DNA from: Candidatus Planktophila sp.
Lineage (GTDB): Bacteria; Actinomycetota; Actinomycetes; Nanopelagicales; Nanopelagicaceae
NCBI GenBank assembly: GCA_030649935.1
Contig: JAUSFN010000036.1
Location: forward strand, 155,789-219,788
Direction of reading: 5' to 3'
Length of the DNA stretch: 64,000 nucleotides
The notes beneath the pieces are model-generated. The model was given only the letters and a program-made list of their open reading frames with translations. It did not search any database and was not told the origin of the DNA. Each line of letters opens with the position of its first letter. Position 1 is the first letter of the stretch. A program made the position numbers and the translations under genes. This document shows, piece by piece, positions 38,340-48,662 of this stretch.

Positions 38340-38365
38340 GCCCGGCGGTTTTTATACCGCCGGGC
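38340..38365 (-). terminator. Strong hairpin between tuf and rpsJ
   Basis: GCCCGGCGGT (38340-38349) and ACCGCCGGGC (38356-38365) form a perfect 10-bp GC-rich stem with a 6-nt loop, 8 nt past the tuf stop. The downstream U tract on the minus strand is poor, so termination may be partial, leaving some read-through into rpsJ. Confidence 0.6.
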
Positions 38366-38373
38366 TTAAACAA

Positions 38374-39567
<1,194 letters not shown>

Positions 39568-39640
39568 TTTGGTTCCTCTTTCGTTTGCTAGTGCTTAGTT
39601 ATTAGGGTTTTTCTTATTCAATTTTTTTAGTGCTAGGGAG

Positions 39641-41746
39641 TTATTCGCCACGAACTTTTGCAATGATTTCTTTCGCTACGTTGCCCGGTACTTCGGCATA
39701 CGAATCGAACTCCATTGAATAGCTCGCGCGACCTTGAGTTCTAGAGCGAAGATCTCCGACATAGCCGAACATCTCTGACAATGGAACTAGCGCCCTAACA
39801 ACGCGGGCACCTGACCGCTCATCCATGGCCTGGATTTGGCCACGACGACTATTGATGTCACCGATGACGTCACCCATGAAATCTTCAGGGGTAACAACTT
39901 CGACGCGCATCACTGGCTCGAGAATCGCAGGATCGGCAAGTTTTGCCGCTTCCTTAAACGCTGCAAGTCCAGCAATCTTGAAAGCGAGCTCCGATGAGTC
40001 AACATCGTGATACGCACCATCAAGAAGAGTTACTCGTACATCTGTAAGTGGGTAGCCAGCAAGAGGTCCTGATGTCATTCCCTCTCGACAGCCTGCATCT
40101 ACTGATGGGATGTACTCGCGAGGAACGCGGCCACCAGTGACTTTATTTATGAATTCATATCCGCCCTCAACAACACCAGTTGGAAGTGGCTCGATTGCGA
40201 TCTGGATCTTTGCGAACTGTCCAGAGCCACCAGTCTGCTTCTTGTGTGTGTAGTCGTGACGCGCAACAGGCTTGCGAAGAGTCTCGCGGTATGCAACCTG
40301 AGGCTTTCCAACATTTGCATCAACTTTAAATTCACGGCGCATTCGCTCAACTAAAATTTCCAAGTGAAGTTCGCCCATGCCAGCGATAATTGTCTGTCCA
40401 GTCTCTTCATCGGTTTTTACGTGGAAAGTTGGATCTTCTTCAGATAAACGCTGAATAGCAATTCCTAGTTTTTCTTGGTCGCCCTTTGTCTTTGGCTCGA
40501 TTGCTACCGAGATAACTGGTGCTGGAAAGTCCATTGATTCAAGGATTACAGGTTTAACTGGATCACAGAGAGTTTCACCAGTTGTTGTGTCCTTAAGACC
40601 CATAACGGCAACGATCATTCCTGCTCCAACATTGTCACGCTCTTCACGTTTGTTAGCGTGCATCTGGTAAATCTTTCCAATGCGCTCTTTACGATCTTTA
40701 GTCGAATTTAGAATTGTTGAACCAGTCTCTAGTACACCTGAGTACACGCGAATAAATGTTAGCTTTCCAAGGTGTGGATCGGTCATGATTTTAAAAGCAA
40801 GGGCTGAGAAGGGCTCTTTATTATCTGGGTGTCGAACAACTTCAATTTCAGTGTTGTACATGTCTGTACCCACGATAGATTCAACATCTAGTGGGCTTGG
40901 CAAGTAGCGAACTACGGCATCTAGCATTGGTTGAACGCCTTTGTTTTTAAAGGCTGAACCAGTTACTACTGGAGTTAGTTTTGCTGCAAGTGTTGCGCGG
41001 CGAATACCAGCGATGATTTCAACTTCAGTTAATTCAACTCCCTCTAGGAACTTTTCCATGCACAGGTCGTCATTCTCAGAAAGTGTTTCAATCATGTCGT
41101 GACGAGCTTGCTTTGCTTTTTCAAGTAAGTCAGCAGGAATCTCTTCGATTGCGTAATCTTCGCCCTTTTGTGTCTCTCCACGCCAGGTAAGTGCCTTCAT
41201 TGCTATGAGATCAACAACTCCGAGGAAATCTCCTTCGATGCCGATTGGAATTTGCAGAACTAGTGCAACTGCATTGAGGCGGTCTTTAATCATATCTACG
41301 CACTTTTCAAAAGATGCACCTGTGCGGTCTAGCTTATTTACAAAACAGATACGTGGAACTGAGTAGCGATCGGCTTGACGCCAAACAGTTTCAGATTGAG
41401 GCTCTACGCCTGCAACACCATCGAATACTGCAACTGCGCCATCGAGCACACGCAATGAGCGCTCTACTTCAACAGTGAAGTCAACGTGGCCTGGTGTATC
41501 GATAATGTTAATAAGGTGGTCATCCCACATACAGGTAGTTGCAGCAGAGGTAATAGTGATACCGCGCTCTTGCTCCTGCTCCATCCAGTCCATCGTTGCT
41601 GCACCTTCGTGCACCTCACCGATTTTGTAGTTAATACCAGTGTAAAAAAGGATGCGCTCAGTAGTCGTGGTTTTGCCCGCGTCGATGTGAGCCATGATTC
41701 CAATGTTGCGAACCGTAGCTAGATCGATCTTCTCTACTGCTGACAC
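39641..41746 (-). CDS. fusA: Elongation factor G
   Basis: A 701-residue translocase. GTP motifs are AHIDAGKT (19-26), DTPGHVDF and NKLDRTG. Domain IV with [15 protein letters not shown] and the C-terminal [15 protein letters not shown] stretch are intact, so this is the housekeeping factor rather than a TetM-type protein. It follows rpsG by 56 nt. Confidence 0.98.
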   Translation of the reverse strand: MSAVEKIDLATVRNIGIMAHIDAGKTTTTERILFYTGINYKIGEVHEGAATMDWMEQEQERGITITSAATTCMWDDHLINIIDTPGHVDFTVEVERSLRVLDGAVAVFDGVAGVEPQSETVWRQADRYSVPRICFVNKLDRTGASFEKCVDMIKDRLNAVALVLQIPIGIEGDFLGVVDLIAMKALTWRGETQKGEDYAIEEIPADLLEKAKQARHDMIETLSENDDLCMEKFLEGVELTEVEIIAGIRRATLAAKLTPVVTGSAFKNKGVQPMLDAVVRYLPSPLDVESIVGTDMYNTEIEVVRHPDNKEPFSALAFKIMTDPHLGKLTFIRVYSGVLETGSTILNSTKDRKERIGKIYQMHANKREERDNVGAGMIVAVMGLKDTTTGETLCDPVKPVILESMDFPAPVISVAIEPKTKGDQEKLGIAIQRLSEEDPTFHVKTDEETGQTIIAGMGELHLEILVERMRREFKVDANVGKPQVAYRETLRKPVARHDYTHKKQTGGSGQFAKIQIAIEPLPTGVVEGGYEFINKVTGGRVPREYIPSVDAGCREGMTSGPLAGYPLTDVRVTLLDGAYHDVDSSELAFKIAGLAAFKEAAKLADPAILEPVMRVEVVTPEDFMGDVIGDINSRRGQIQAMDERSGARVVRALVPLSEMFGYVGDLRSRTQGRASYSMEFDSYAEVPGNVAKEIIAKVRGE

Positions 41747-41802
41747 GTATTGCCTCTTCTTCTCGTTTGTTTAAACTTGGGTTTAATATCTTTGTAAGCG
41801 GA

Positions 41803-42273
41803 TTACCAGCGGTAATGCGCGAAAGCCTTGTTAGCTTCAGCCATTTTGTGAGTATCTTCGCGACGCTTTACCGCAGCACCAAGGCCATTGCTTGCATCGA
41901 TAAGTTCATTCATTAGACGCTCTGACATTGATTTTTCACGACGTGATCGTGAGTAATCGATTAACCAGCGAAGTGCCAAAGTTGTTGAGCGTCCTGCTTT
42001 AACTTCAACAGGTACTTGGTATGTAGCGCCACCAACGCGTCGTGAGCGAACTTCAACGGTTGGCTTGATGTTATCTAATGCGCGCTTCAAAGTGATTACT
42101 GGATCAACTTGATTCTTTGCGCGGCAACCCTCAAGTGCGTTATAAACAATTGCTTCGGCAGTTGAACGCTTGCCGTGAAGTAGAACGCGGTTGATGAGTG
42201 CAGTTACAACTGGTGAGTTGTAAACAGGATCAGCAACAACGGCAGCTTTTACTACGGGACCTTTACGTGGCAT
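41803..42273 (-). CDS. rpsG: 30S ribosomal protein S7
   Basis: A 156-residue S7, which nucleates the 30S head. [40 protein letters not shown] is typical and the ending [15 protein letters not shown] is invariant. Its start overlaps the rpsL stop by one base. Confidence 0.97.
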   Translation of the reverse strand: MPRKGPVVKAAVVADPVYNSPVVTALINRVLLHGKRSTAEAIVYNALEGCRAKNQVDPVITLKRALDNIKPTVEVRSRRVGGATYQVPVEVKAGRSTTLALRWLIDYSRSRREKSMSERLMNELIDASNGLGAAVKRREDTHKMAEANKAFAHYRW

Positions 42274-42653
42274 TAGGAAGCCTTCTTCTCTCTCTTTGTT
42301 CCGTAGCGAGAACGTGACTGCTTACGGTTCTTTACACCTTGTGTATCTAATGATCCGCGAATGATCTTGTAACGAACGCCTGGTAGATCTTTAACACGAC
42401 CACCACGTACTAGAACAATGGAGTGCTCTTGCAAGTTGTGACCTTCGCCAGGAATGTATGCAGTGATTTCCATGCCACTGGTAAGTCGAACACGAGCAAC
42501 TTTGCGTAGCGCAGAGTTTGGTTTCTTAGGGGTCGTTGTGTAAACGCGTGTACAAACTCCGCGTCGTTGTGGTGAGCCCTTAAGTGCAGGTGTGCTTGTC
42601 TTCGTAGTCTTTTCTTCACGACCACGACGAACTAGCTGTTGAATTGTTGGCAC
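42273..42653 (-). CDS. rpsL: 30S ribosomal protein S12
   Basis: A 126-residue S12 of the decoding centre. [12 protein letters not shown] opens it. Both streptomycin-sensitive lysines are wild type: Lys43 in [12 protein letters not shown] and Lys89 in [12 protein letters not shown]. It is the first gene of the rpsL-rpsG-fusA-tuf unit, with a leader of about 150 nt from the predicted promoter. In most relatives rpoC is next upstream; here 9.8 kb separate them. Confidence 0.97.
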   Translation of the reverse strand: MPTIQQLVRRGREEKTTKTSTPALKGSPQRRGVCTRVYTTTPKKPNSALRKVARVRLTSGMEITAYIPGEGHNLQEHSIVLVRGGRVKDLPGVRYKIIRGSLDTQGVKNRKQSRSRYGTKREKKAS

Positions 42654-42702
42654 TTCATCTCCATTCGTATCTTCGTTACTGATCTTTTTTCACGCTCAAT
42701 CG

Positions 42703-42719
42703 CCGACCCACGCGGTCGG
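42703..42719 (-). other. Hairpin in the rpsL leader
   Basis: CCGACC (42703-42708) and GGTCGG (42714-42719) make a 6-bp GC stem with a 5-nt loop within the predicted rpsL transcript, about 50 nt before the start codon. No U tract follows, so it is not a simple terminator; it could be a regulatory or stabilising structure. Confidence 0.4.
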
Positions 42720-42811
42720 GTGTGTTGCACCCATTTCGCATGGTTGATGCAAATAGTTTTTCAACTTTTTACACGCACAAGCAACAAAGCCCTGTGAAAG
42801 AGCAGACGAGA

Positions 42812-42841
42812 AGGGTAACCCAGCCACGCTCAAAGAGTCAA
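42812..42841 (-). promoter_or_regulatory. Predicted promoter of rpsL-rpsG-fusA-tuf
   Basis: On the minus strand TTGACT (42836-42841) and TACCCT (42812-42817) are separated by 18 nt. Transcription would begin near 42805, giving a leader of about 150 nt that contains the 42703-42719 hairpin. The -10 is identical to those before rplM and the sortase fusion. Confidence 0.5.
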
Positions 42842-42857
42842 AACGGCCCTTGTACTC

Positions 42858-43070
42858 CTACTTCACAAAACCAGCCCCAGAATCGACTGCGACACGCCGT
42901 GAGGTTTCTTCTGAATTGAGCTGAGTTAGCCATTCTTGCAGGGTTCGGAGTCGATGCAACACTTTGAGCGCGGCCAGGTCTGAAACTCGGAGCCCACGAG
43001 ATTCCGGGTCGCCTACCGTGTTGGTTACGCAGAATTGCCCAGGATGGTGCAGTTCTCGCACCAGGTCCAC
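42858..43070 (-). pseudogene. GC-rich open frame, probable relic of a foreign gene
   Basis: A 70-codon frame starting GTG and ending TAG, with no recognised domain. It is noticeably richer in G and C than its surroundings. A second overlapping minus frame (42838-43092) is also open, so coding potential is uncertain. No ribosome-binding site is seen. It could be a decayed fragment of an acquired gene. Confidence 0.3.
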
Positions 43071-43250
43071 GTGATTTAGCGCTGCAATACATTGATGCCC
43101 AGTGCAGGAGTGTTAGCGCTCTTAGAATTGTTCCATCTTATCGCTTACAATGATTAGAAATTCAGAATAATATTTTTTGCAAAGACTTCGAGTTAAGAAG
43201 CCCAGGGGATTGATAAACCAAATTTAATTAGTGAGAGGGGAACCGAGGTC
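43071..43250. other. Intergenic stretch before the small gene at 43251
   Basis: With the rpsL leader, promoter and GC-rich relic (42654-43070), this completes a gene-poor stretch of about 600 nt. It is AT-rich from about 43130. I found no convincing promoter, repeat or RNA structure in this part. Confidence 0.5.
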
Positions 43251-43457
43251 ATGTCCATCATTGATTCAATTAAGAAAATATTTTCAGTTTCAGCCAGTAC
43301 GAATAAACCGAAATTAGAAGACTTCGTAAAAATTGTTCGTACCAAGGGAGGTGAAAGCGTTGTCGAAATTGATAATTCGAGTTCAATTACTTTCGGTGGC
43401 GAGGAAGACAGCAGCAAGGATGAAGAAGTAATTTGGGGTAAGAAAAAGCAACCTTAA
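43251..43457 (+). CDS. Small hypothetical acidic protein
   Basis: A 68-residue frame with an ATG preceded by GAGGGG about 11 nt upstream. The N-terminus MSIIDSIKKIFSVSAS is amphipathic, the middle is mixed, and the C-terminal third is strongly acidic (GGEEDSSKDEEVIWG) before a basic end. No signal peptide, cysteine or known domain is seen. The next gene starts 132 nt downstream on the same strand. I do not recognise it. Confidence 0.5.
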   Translation: MSIIDSIKKIFSVSASTNKPKLEDFVKIVRTKGGESVVEIDNSSSITFGGEEDSSKDEEVIWGKKKQP

Positions 43458-43589
43458 ATACGTGAGCGCATGCAAAACCAATCGATACATCGACCAATGG
43501 AGTTCATGTCGAGAAAGAGTTGTTTATGTTTCTTTACACAATTCATGCTTTCTAAACTTCTAAAACTTAACAGCTAAGGGGGATCGTTT

Positions 43590-44072
43590 GTGACCGAAAA
43601 CAGTGAAGAGCCAATCCAATCCGTGAGCGATAATGGAGGTGGGAAGAAGAAAAAGAAGCGAAGTGCAAAGAAGATCATAGGTATAGTCGTACTTGCGATA
43701 GCAGGAATGGTTGTGGTTTCCACATTTTTTGTGAACTCTGCAACAAAGGCTCCTTTGGCCGTAAGCGATCTCTTCCTTAACAGTGTCCAGGCAGGCGATG
43801 CTGGTTTAGCATATGAATTATTTTCGAGTGAAGCGAAGACAACAATTTCACTTGATCAATTGCAGTCGATTGTGAATAGAGTTGGTCCTATTCTCGATTC
43901 CACCGAGAAAGTTACGGGCAAGACAATCAATGGTGAAACTGGTTCAGCGGCAACATCGCAAATTACATACGAAATCAAGGGCACTGATGGGAAGACCTAC
44001 AAAGTAATTGTCAATCTGATGAAAGAGAACGACATTTGGCGAGTTCTCAACTTTGATAGTAACGCTAAGTAG
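43590..44072 (+). CDS. Membrane-anchored protein with DUF4878/NTF2-like extracellular domain
   Basis: A 160-residue protein starting with GTG, with AAGGGGG upstream. The cytoplasmic N-terminus is Lys-rich (GGGKKKKKRSAKK), followed by one transmembrane helix (about residues 28-48) and an outer domain of about 110 residues. The outer part (AVSDLFLNSVQAGDAGLAYELFSSEAK ... IWRVLNFD) resembles the DUF4878 or lumazine-binding-like NTF2 fold seen in small actinobacterial membrane proteins. Its function is unknown. Confidence 0.7.
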   Translation: MTENSEEPIQSVSDNGGGKKKKKRSAKKIIGIVVLAIAGMVVVSTFFVNSATKAPLAVSDLFLNSVQAGDAGLAYELFSSEAKTTISLDQLQSIVNRVGPILDSTEKVTGKTINGETGSAATSQITYEIKGTDGKTYKVIVNLMKENDIWRVLNFDSNAK

Positions 44073-44104
44073 CACGATGAATTAAAGCCCTCTGGCTCTG
44101 ACTT

Positions 44105-44971
44105 CTATTTCTTAACCGTTAGCACAGCGCAACTTTTATCACTTTGATTGCCAGCATCGTCGATTGCGAAAAGGCAGAATTGAAACTTTCCATAGATGGT
44201 TTTCTTGACCGACCACTTTTGAATGTAGGTGAGGTCCGGATCGCGCTCCCCTAGCGCCGTGGTAATGCGACCGACGACTTTCTTGCCTTTCAATATTGTG
44301 ATTTGCTCATAAGCCTCACCACTGTCATCACTGGATGTGTACCGAAGGTTGGCAATGGCACCGCGCTTACCAGTTGAAATAAGGGCTTCGACGCTTGGCA
44401 CTTCATCATCGACCGCTCCAGCGTTTGTAGCAGTTGGAGTTGGAGTGACTACAGGCGTGGTGCCACCTTTGCGATATAGAACATTGTCGGCTGCAGTAGG
44501 CATTGTGTCACCTGTGTTGAATTTGCCCAAATAAATTCCAATCACATTGTCGGGACCAAACGCGAGTTTCGGCGTTGAGAATCCATTCTGGCCTGGCTTG
44601 AGCGTGGCTGACCAGATTCCTCCAAGTGCTGCTGTCTTGCAGACACCGCCACTCGATTCCCACATGAGTGCTGTGCCGTTGAACAATTTATTTCCGGCCG
44701 AATCTTTTCCGACCAGAGTGAAGTCGTAAACAATTGTCCCTGCTGGAATTTCGCACCCATATGCCTTTGCCCACGGAAGGCTCTCACCTGCAGTTACTGT
44801 GATCCCAGATCCTGAGTTCGATACTGTAAAGGCCACATCTCGATAGATGCCACCACCGACATTCCAACTCATCGCTAACCAAGCTTCTGATGCCTGCGCG
44901 CTCGGAATTGACCAGATCGGCAGTATCAGCCAAGCAGATAAAAAGAGAGCAACTCTTGCGACTTTTTCCAT
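44105..44971 (-). CDS. Secreted hypothetical protein with Ig-like C-terminal region
   Basis: A 288-residue exported protein. I chose the ATG at 44971, which has GGGGGA upstream; a GTG at 44986 would lengthen it by 5 residues. The signal peptide ends about AQA-SEA (residue 27). Residues 28-175 form a beta-rich region of unknown family, a short Thr-Pro linker (TTPVVTPTPTAT) follows, and the last 95 residues (SVEALISTGKRGAIANLRYTSSDDSGE through AIDDAGNQSDKSCAVLTV) resemble Ig-like or fibronectin-like repeats of bacterial surface proteins. It is convergent with the gene at 43590. Function unknown. Confidence 0.7.
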   Translation of the reverse strand: MEKVARVALFLSAWLILPIWSIPSAQASEAWLAMSWNVGGGIYRDVAFTVSNSGSGITVTAGESLPWAKAYGCEIPAGTIVYDFTLVGKDSAGNKLFNGTALMWESSGGVCKTAALGGIWSATLKPGQNGFSTPKLAFGPDNVIGIYLGKFNTGDTMPTAADNVLYRKGGTTPVVTPTPTATNAGAVDDEVPSVEALISTGKRGAIANLRYTSSDDSGEAYEQITILKGKKVVGRITTALGERDPDLTYIQKWSVKKTIYGKFQFCLFAIDDAGNQSDKSCAVLTVKK

Positions 44972-45296
44972 ATCTATCCCCCGCACTTCGGCAGTTGATT
45001 ACTGGATTTTGTATAGGTCTACCATGCTTGGCATAACCTGTCAAGGAAAATTTGAAACTATTTCTCAGAAAATTTAGGAAGCGTGTGAAATATTCTCACG
45101 AACGCTTGTATCAAGGATTAAGGGTAAGAGGCACAGACCGCTTCTGCCGCGTTCTCTCGGTTTCATCTACGCGGACCGCGCGCGCCTTTGGGATAAAAGA
45201 ACATCTCCGAAACCATTGCAATTTCTCCTGAAAGTCAGGTGTTGCAATGGCTGATTGAGCCCAAGAATGATCGTTAATGTCGTTAAAGGAGAGTTT
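44972..45296. other. Intergenic region upstream of the 45297 small ORF
   Basis: About 325 nt without a clear gene. It holds the nested hairpin at 45213-45250. The part 45140-45190 is GC-rich and may be a relic. A minus frame at 45111-45353 is open but lacks a family match and a ribosome-binding site. Confidence 0.4.
45213..45250 (+). other. Nested hairpin (possible structured RNA or DNA element)
   Basis: CCATTGCAA (45213-45221) pairs perfectly with TTGCAATGG (45242-45250), and inside them CCTG (45227-45230) pairs with CAGG (45236-45239). It lies 46 nt before the ATG at 45297. No T tract follows, so it is not a simple terminator. It could be an mRNA leader element, a protein-binding site or part of a dispersed repeat. 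Confidence 0.5.
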
Positions 45297-45434
45297 ATGA
45301 TTGGAAAAATTTCTATTGTAACTGATGTGAATTTTGGTCATACCGACCCACAAATAATCCTGCCTTTAGGGATCAAAGCAGAAAATAACGTTTCAAACAA
45401 AATATTTAAACTGACTGAATCTCCATTGAAATAA
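45297..45434 (+). CDS. Possible 45-residue small protein
   Basis: An ATG with a near-perfect ribosome-binding site (AAAGGAGAG, 4-5 nt upstream) opens a 45-codon frame ending TAA. The product starts MIGKISIVTDVNFGH and is mixed, without a membrane segment or known domain. The quality of the ribosome-binding site is the main support; it may instead be the 5' end of a truncated gene. Confidence 0.35.
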   Translation: MIGKISIVTDVNFGHTDPQIILPLGIKAENNVSNKIFKLTESPLK

Positions 45435-45520
45435 TGTAAATGTGGCGGTTGTGGTGCCGACGAGCAATCCAACTAATCATTATCACACCCCATAAAGGCA
45501 AGAAGGTCTTTCAACAACGA

Positions 45521-45955
45521 TTAGGTGACGTGGAGTGATCCATCGTCATTGAATTCAAATGCTCCCCAAGCTACTTCCCATACGTATCCATCTGGATCCG
45601 TGAAGTACCCGGAGTAACCTCCCCAAAAGGTATCGGCAGCGGGCTTTACAATGTGAGCTCCTGCCGCTTCTGCAGTTGCCAGAATTTCATCCACCTCGCC
45701 ACGTTCCTTCACGTTATGGGCCAAAGTAATCCCAGAAAACTTCGAGCGTGGCTCATTCCAGCCTGGACCAATATCGTCAGCGAGATCTTGATATGGATAG
45801 AGAGCGAGCGTAATGCCGTTAGTTTGAAAGAAAACAATGCCATTTTCAGGCGATCGGGTGGTCGGCAATTTAAGTCCATCCCTATAGAAGTGGAACGATC
45901 GCTCAAGATCCGCAACACCTAAAGTGACAATCGATATACGAGGTTCCATTACCAA
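45521..45955 (-). CDS. VOC-superfamily (glyoxalase-like) protein
   Basis: A 144-residue protein with the two beta-alpha-beta-beta-beta modules of the vicinal oxygen chelate fold. RISIVTLGVADLERSFHFYRDGLKLP opens it, and GYSGYFTDPDGYVWEVAW near the end is the classic second-module motif with a Glu metal ligand. Members include glyoxalases, dioxygenases and resistance proteins; the reaction cannot be told. A TTG at 45955 has GGGAG at good spacing; an ATG lies two codons later. It is divergent from the GNAT gene. Confidence 0.85.
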   Translation of the reverse strand: MVMEPRISIVTLGVADLERSFHFYRDGLKLPTTRSPENGIVFFQTNGITLALYPYQDLADDIGPGWNEPRSKFSGITLAHNVKERGEVDEILATAEAAGAHIVKPAADTFWGGYSGYFTDPDGYVWEVAWGAFEFNDDGSLHVT

Positions 45956-45998
45956 AGATTACTCCCAGGAGTGGACTCGTTTGTGATGGGATTGCCTC

Positions 45999-46553
45999 AT
46001 GGAGATTATCCGCCCCGATGAGCTTTACCTGGAGAGTTACAAATTGGCACTGATCCAATCGATTTCTTCCGGTACGGCCGCATATCTTGACCGCACTCAG
46101 AGTGAACTATTGGAGATAGAAACAGCGCCTGAATCATTCCTTGCAAAACAAGATGACCCGTCTGCTTTGAGCGGAGATATAAAGCTATCTGACGGCTCGT
46201 TTGTACCTCGGCTGCCAGGATTTACCCGATGGATGTGGGATGGAGAAGTATGCGGGGAAATAAATTTCCGCTGGAAAAATGGCACAACAGAGTTACCACC
46301 TCATTGTTTAGGGCATATTGGGTATGAAGTGTTTTCATGGAAGCGCAATAAAGGATATGCATCAGAGGCGCTCAGGCAAATACTTCCAGAGGCGATCAAG
46401 TTGGGTATGCCTTTTGTGGAACTTACTACTGATGTTGACAACTTAATTTCTCAAAAAGTGATTAAGAAAAATGGCGGAATTCTCCACGAGAAATTTGTAA
46501 AACCTGCAGCCCATGGTGGTACGGATGGTTTACGGTTTCGAATATATCTATAG
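45999..46553 (+). CDS. GNAT-family acetyltransferase
   Basis: A 184-residue protein of the COG3981 type of predicted acetyltransferases. The strand GEINFRWKN and the acetyl-CoA loop region HIGYEVFSWKRNKGYASEAL (R/Q-x-x-G-x-A type, about residues 105-124) are seen. The acceptor substrate is unknown. Its 3' end overlaps the minus-strand gene at 46548 by 6 bases. Confidence 0.82.
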   Translation: MEIIRPDELYLESYKLALIQSISSGTAAYLDRTQSELLEIETAPESFLAKQDDPSALSGDIKLSDGSFVPRLPGFTRWMWDGEVCGEINFRWKNGTTELPPHCLGHIGYEVFSWKRNKGYASEALRQILPEAIKLGMPFVELTTDVDNLISQKVIKKNGGILHEKFVKPAAHGGTDGLRFRIYL

Positions 46554-46718
46554 CTTATCTTCAGGATGTTTACGCAGATATTGCAATTTCAAAATAGAAA
46601 AAATTATAACAATTACTGAGCCAATTGTTCCAAACTTCATATAGTCCTCTTCACTAGTCCATGCCAAAAACGAAAAAGTAAGGACGAGGATTCCGACCGC
46701 GATTGTCAGATATTTCAT
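46548..46718 (-). CDS. Small two-helix membrane protein
   Basis: A 56-residue protein with two transmembrane helices (KYLTIAVGILVLTFSFLAW and GTIGSVIVIIFSILKL) and a charged C-terminus. The ATG at 46718 overlaps the stop of the upstream gene as ATGA, so the two are co-translated. I do not recognise it. Confidence 0.6.
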   Translation of the reverse strand: MKYLTIAVGILVLTFSFLAWTSEEDYMKFGTIGSVIVIIFSILKLQYLRKHPEDKL

Positions 46719-47029
46719 GGGCAGATCCAATTAGAAAATGATGTCGCAACGGCGATTGCTCCCACGATTGCCTTGTTGTTTGGTTTTTTAGTTACGATGA
46801 CAAAGCCTGCGACTGGCATCACTATCGTTACTATTCGACACAAGGGGATAGAAATTACCGGCGTTTTTTGTTGAAAGTCCGCTAATACTCGGGAGGCAAC
46901 TGTGGATCTTTGTGCTGAACTTGGAATTGGCTTAGGTTTTGCTGCTGCACTTGCATTTCCGATGCCGGCAATCCCAATTCCAGATATGAGACCCAGCGAG
47001 AGAATTATTGCCATTAATTTTCCAGGCAT
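46715..47029 (-). CDS. Small secreted or membrane hypothetical protein
   Basis: A 104-residue protein. The N-terminus is a signal peptide (MPGKLMAIILSLGLISGIGIAGIGNASA-A). A short basic region is followed by a second hydrophobic segment (VTIVMPVAGFVIVTKK) and a third near the end. It forms a two-gene unit with the following small membrane protein through an ATGA overlap. Function unknown. Confidence 0.55.
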   Translation of the reverse strand: MPGKLMAIILSLGLISGIGIAGIGNASAAAKPKPIPSSAQRSTVASRVLADFQQKTPVISIPLCRIVTIVMPVAGFVIVTKKPNNKAIVGAIAVATSFSNWICP

Positions 47030-47167
47030 TGAGAAACTCGTTTCTGTTTTTCAGATCAATTGATGTGAAGTCCAGGTACGGTAAACCCCTTGCGTTATGC
47101 CACAAGTGTGAATGAGACAGCCTGTGGATTACTGATTGCTTTCGCGGAGATAAAGTAAATTTGCCGC

Positions 47168-47575
47168 TTAAGGATTTTCAAGGTTAAAAATTGCAATATC
47201 TGTTTTAACGAAATCATCACCCTTGCAAATTAGTTTTCTACGAGAGGTCGTGGCTAGTGCATAAGCAAAAACATCTCCAAAGTTCAGTCGAGCTGGATGC
47301 CCACTACCTTTTCCATAATCACGATAAGCCGCGCGGGCGACTTCAACTTGTTTTAAATCTACTGGAAGTATTTCAATTCCAGCTTCTTTTATGAGGGCAT
47401 CAAATTTACGGATTATGATGGGATTCTTAGTCGAATCTACGACGAACGCGGTTTCTAAATAGTTTCCAGCAGATATCACACAGCTATTACTACTAATTGC
47501 AACGAGAATGTCATCGCTTTCGGGTTCAGCAAAGAGAATTGACAAAATAGCTGAACTGTCCACGACTGCCTTCAT
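47168..47575 (-). CDS. vapC: VapC-type PIN-domain ribonuclease toxin
   Basis: A 135-residue PIN-domain protein. Acidic active-site residues are in VVDSSAIL (Asp6), NYLETA (Glu) and [11 protein letters not shown] (Asp), followed by [12 protein letters not shown], the usual ending. VapC enzymes cut tRNA or rRNA and are held inactive by the paired antitoxin. Its ATG overlaps the stop of the upstream vapB gene (ATGA). Confidence 0.9.
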   Translation of the reverse strand: MKAVVDSSAILSILFAEPESDDILVAISSNSCVISAGNYLETAFVVDSTKNPIIIRKFDALIKEAGIEILPVDLKQVEVARAAYRDYGKGSGHPARLNFGDVFAYALATTSRRKLICKGDDFVKTDIAIFNLENP

Positions 47576-47811
47576 AGAGGTAGGCCAAAATCGTTGTAGA
47601 GCATTGAATCGACTGATTCTCTGGTCATTCCCTTTGGCATCTGTATTGCGATTTCGTGAGCCAAAATCCTTAACCTTTCTAGTTGATCCTCGGCCGTGGC
47701 TCTTGCCAAACGCTCGCGCAAGGCCACGGTCACGGCCTCAGTAAGAGTCTCGTCATAAATCGAGGCTACTTGCGTGGCTAGCCGATGAGCCTCTTCATTC
47801 TTTATGTTCAT
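47572..47811 (-). CDS. vapB: VapB-type antitoxin (Rv0623/PSK family)
   Basis: A 79-residue antitoxin. [36 protein letters not shown] is the Rv0623-like DNA-binding part, and the C-terminal half would wrap the toxin. I prefer the ATG at 47811 because GAGG lies 7 nt upstream; an ATG two codons earlier sits too close to it. Directly repeated ATACCT boxes at 47816 and 47830 may be its operator. Confidence 0.88.
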   Translation of the reverse strand: MNIKNEEAHRLATQVASIYDETLTEAVTVALRERLARATAEDQLERLRILAHEIAIQMPKGMTRESVDSMLYNDFGLPL

Positions 47812-47815
47812 TCCC

Positions 47816-47835
47816 ATACCTCACATGTTATACCT
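47816..47835 (-). promoter_or_regulatory. Possible VapB operator: direct repeats ATACCT
   Basis: ATACCT occurs at 47816-47821 and 47830-47835, 14 nt apart, flanking the palindrome ACATGT (47823-47828). On the minus strand this includes TATAAC, a possible -10. The layout suits autoregulation by VapBC. Confidence 0.3.
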
Positions 47836-47950
47836 TTAAAAAATTGTTTCTACCATTTTCGCATTCCTCTTCAGAACGTGGGCAGGTTTTACAATGCCAC
47901 GTTAAGAGAGTCCTCAATCTGCCGGAGATATTTGGCTTAGGGTTGGTTCC

Positions 47951-48655
47951 ATGAGCACACCACATATTTCGGCCAATAAAGGCGACATCGCCGAGCGCAT
48001 TCTGCTTCCCGGAGACCCTTTACGGGCTAAATGGATCGCAGATACCTATTTACAGGATGTTAAGCAATACAACGCAGTTCGGAACATGTTTGGTTACACC
48101 GGCACATATCAAGGTGAACGGGTATCAGTTCAAGGTACTGGAATGGGTCTTCCATCCCTTTCAATCTATGTCACTGAACTCTTCAATGAATATGGAGTCC
48201 AAAGTGCAATCAGGATTGGTACATGTGGTGGATTATTAGAGAAAACTAAAATTGGAGATGTCATTCTGGCCATGACGGCATCAACTGATTCAAATATTAA
48301 CCGAAGATTTACAAATAATTTGGATTTTGCACCGCATGCCGATTTCAATTTACTACTTGCAGCCCATGAAGCCTCCAAACACTTGCCAAATGTTCATATC
48401 GGTGGAGTCGCCTCAATGGATTACTTTTATGATGAAAGCGATGCAATACAGAGATTGATCCAACACGGAGTTCTTGGAGCAGAGATGGAGGCGAATCAAT
48501 TGTATTCAATAGCTGCACGCAAACAGCGACGGGCACTTGCTATTTTAACTGTCTCAGATCACGTAATCACTCATGAATCTATGTCCTCGGCAGATCGTGA
48601 AAACTCTCTAAATACTATGGTTGAAGTCGCCTTTGCAGCACTTCTAAACGGATAG
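47951..48655 (+). CDS. deoD: Purine-nucleoside phosphorylase DeoD-type
   Basis: A 234-residue hexameric-type phosphorylase splitting purine nucleosides with phosphate. MSTPHISANKGDIAERILLPGDPLRAKWIA, TGMGLPSLSIYVTELF, RIGTCGG and GAEMEANQLYSIA (nucleoside-binding MEA) are all diagnostic, and the Asp of TVSDH is the catalytic acid. The length equals that of the E. coli enzyme. It precedes the M48 protease by 7 nt. Confidence 0.96.
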   Translation: MSTPHISANKGDIAERILLPGDPLRAKWIADTYLQDVKQYNAVRNMFGYTGTYQGERVSVQGTGMGLPSLSIYVTELFNEYGVQSAIRIGTCGGLLEKTKIGDVILAMTASTDSNINRRFTNNLDFAPHADFNLLLAAHEASKHLPNVHIGGVASMDYFYDESDAIQRLIQHGVLGAEMEANQLYSIAARKQRRALAILTVSDHVITHESMSSADRENSLNTMVEVAFAALLNG

Positions 48656-48662
48656 GAAAACT

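Noticed and set aside
42703..42719. Hairpin before rpsL as a terminator
   Set aside because: No U tract follows on either strand, so it is reported only as a leader structure.
45111..45353. Minus-strand frame of 80 codons
   Set aside because: No family resemblance or ribosome-binding site; it spans the nested hairpin and opposes the better-supported small ORF.
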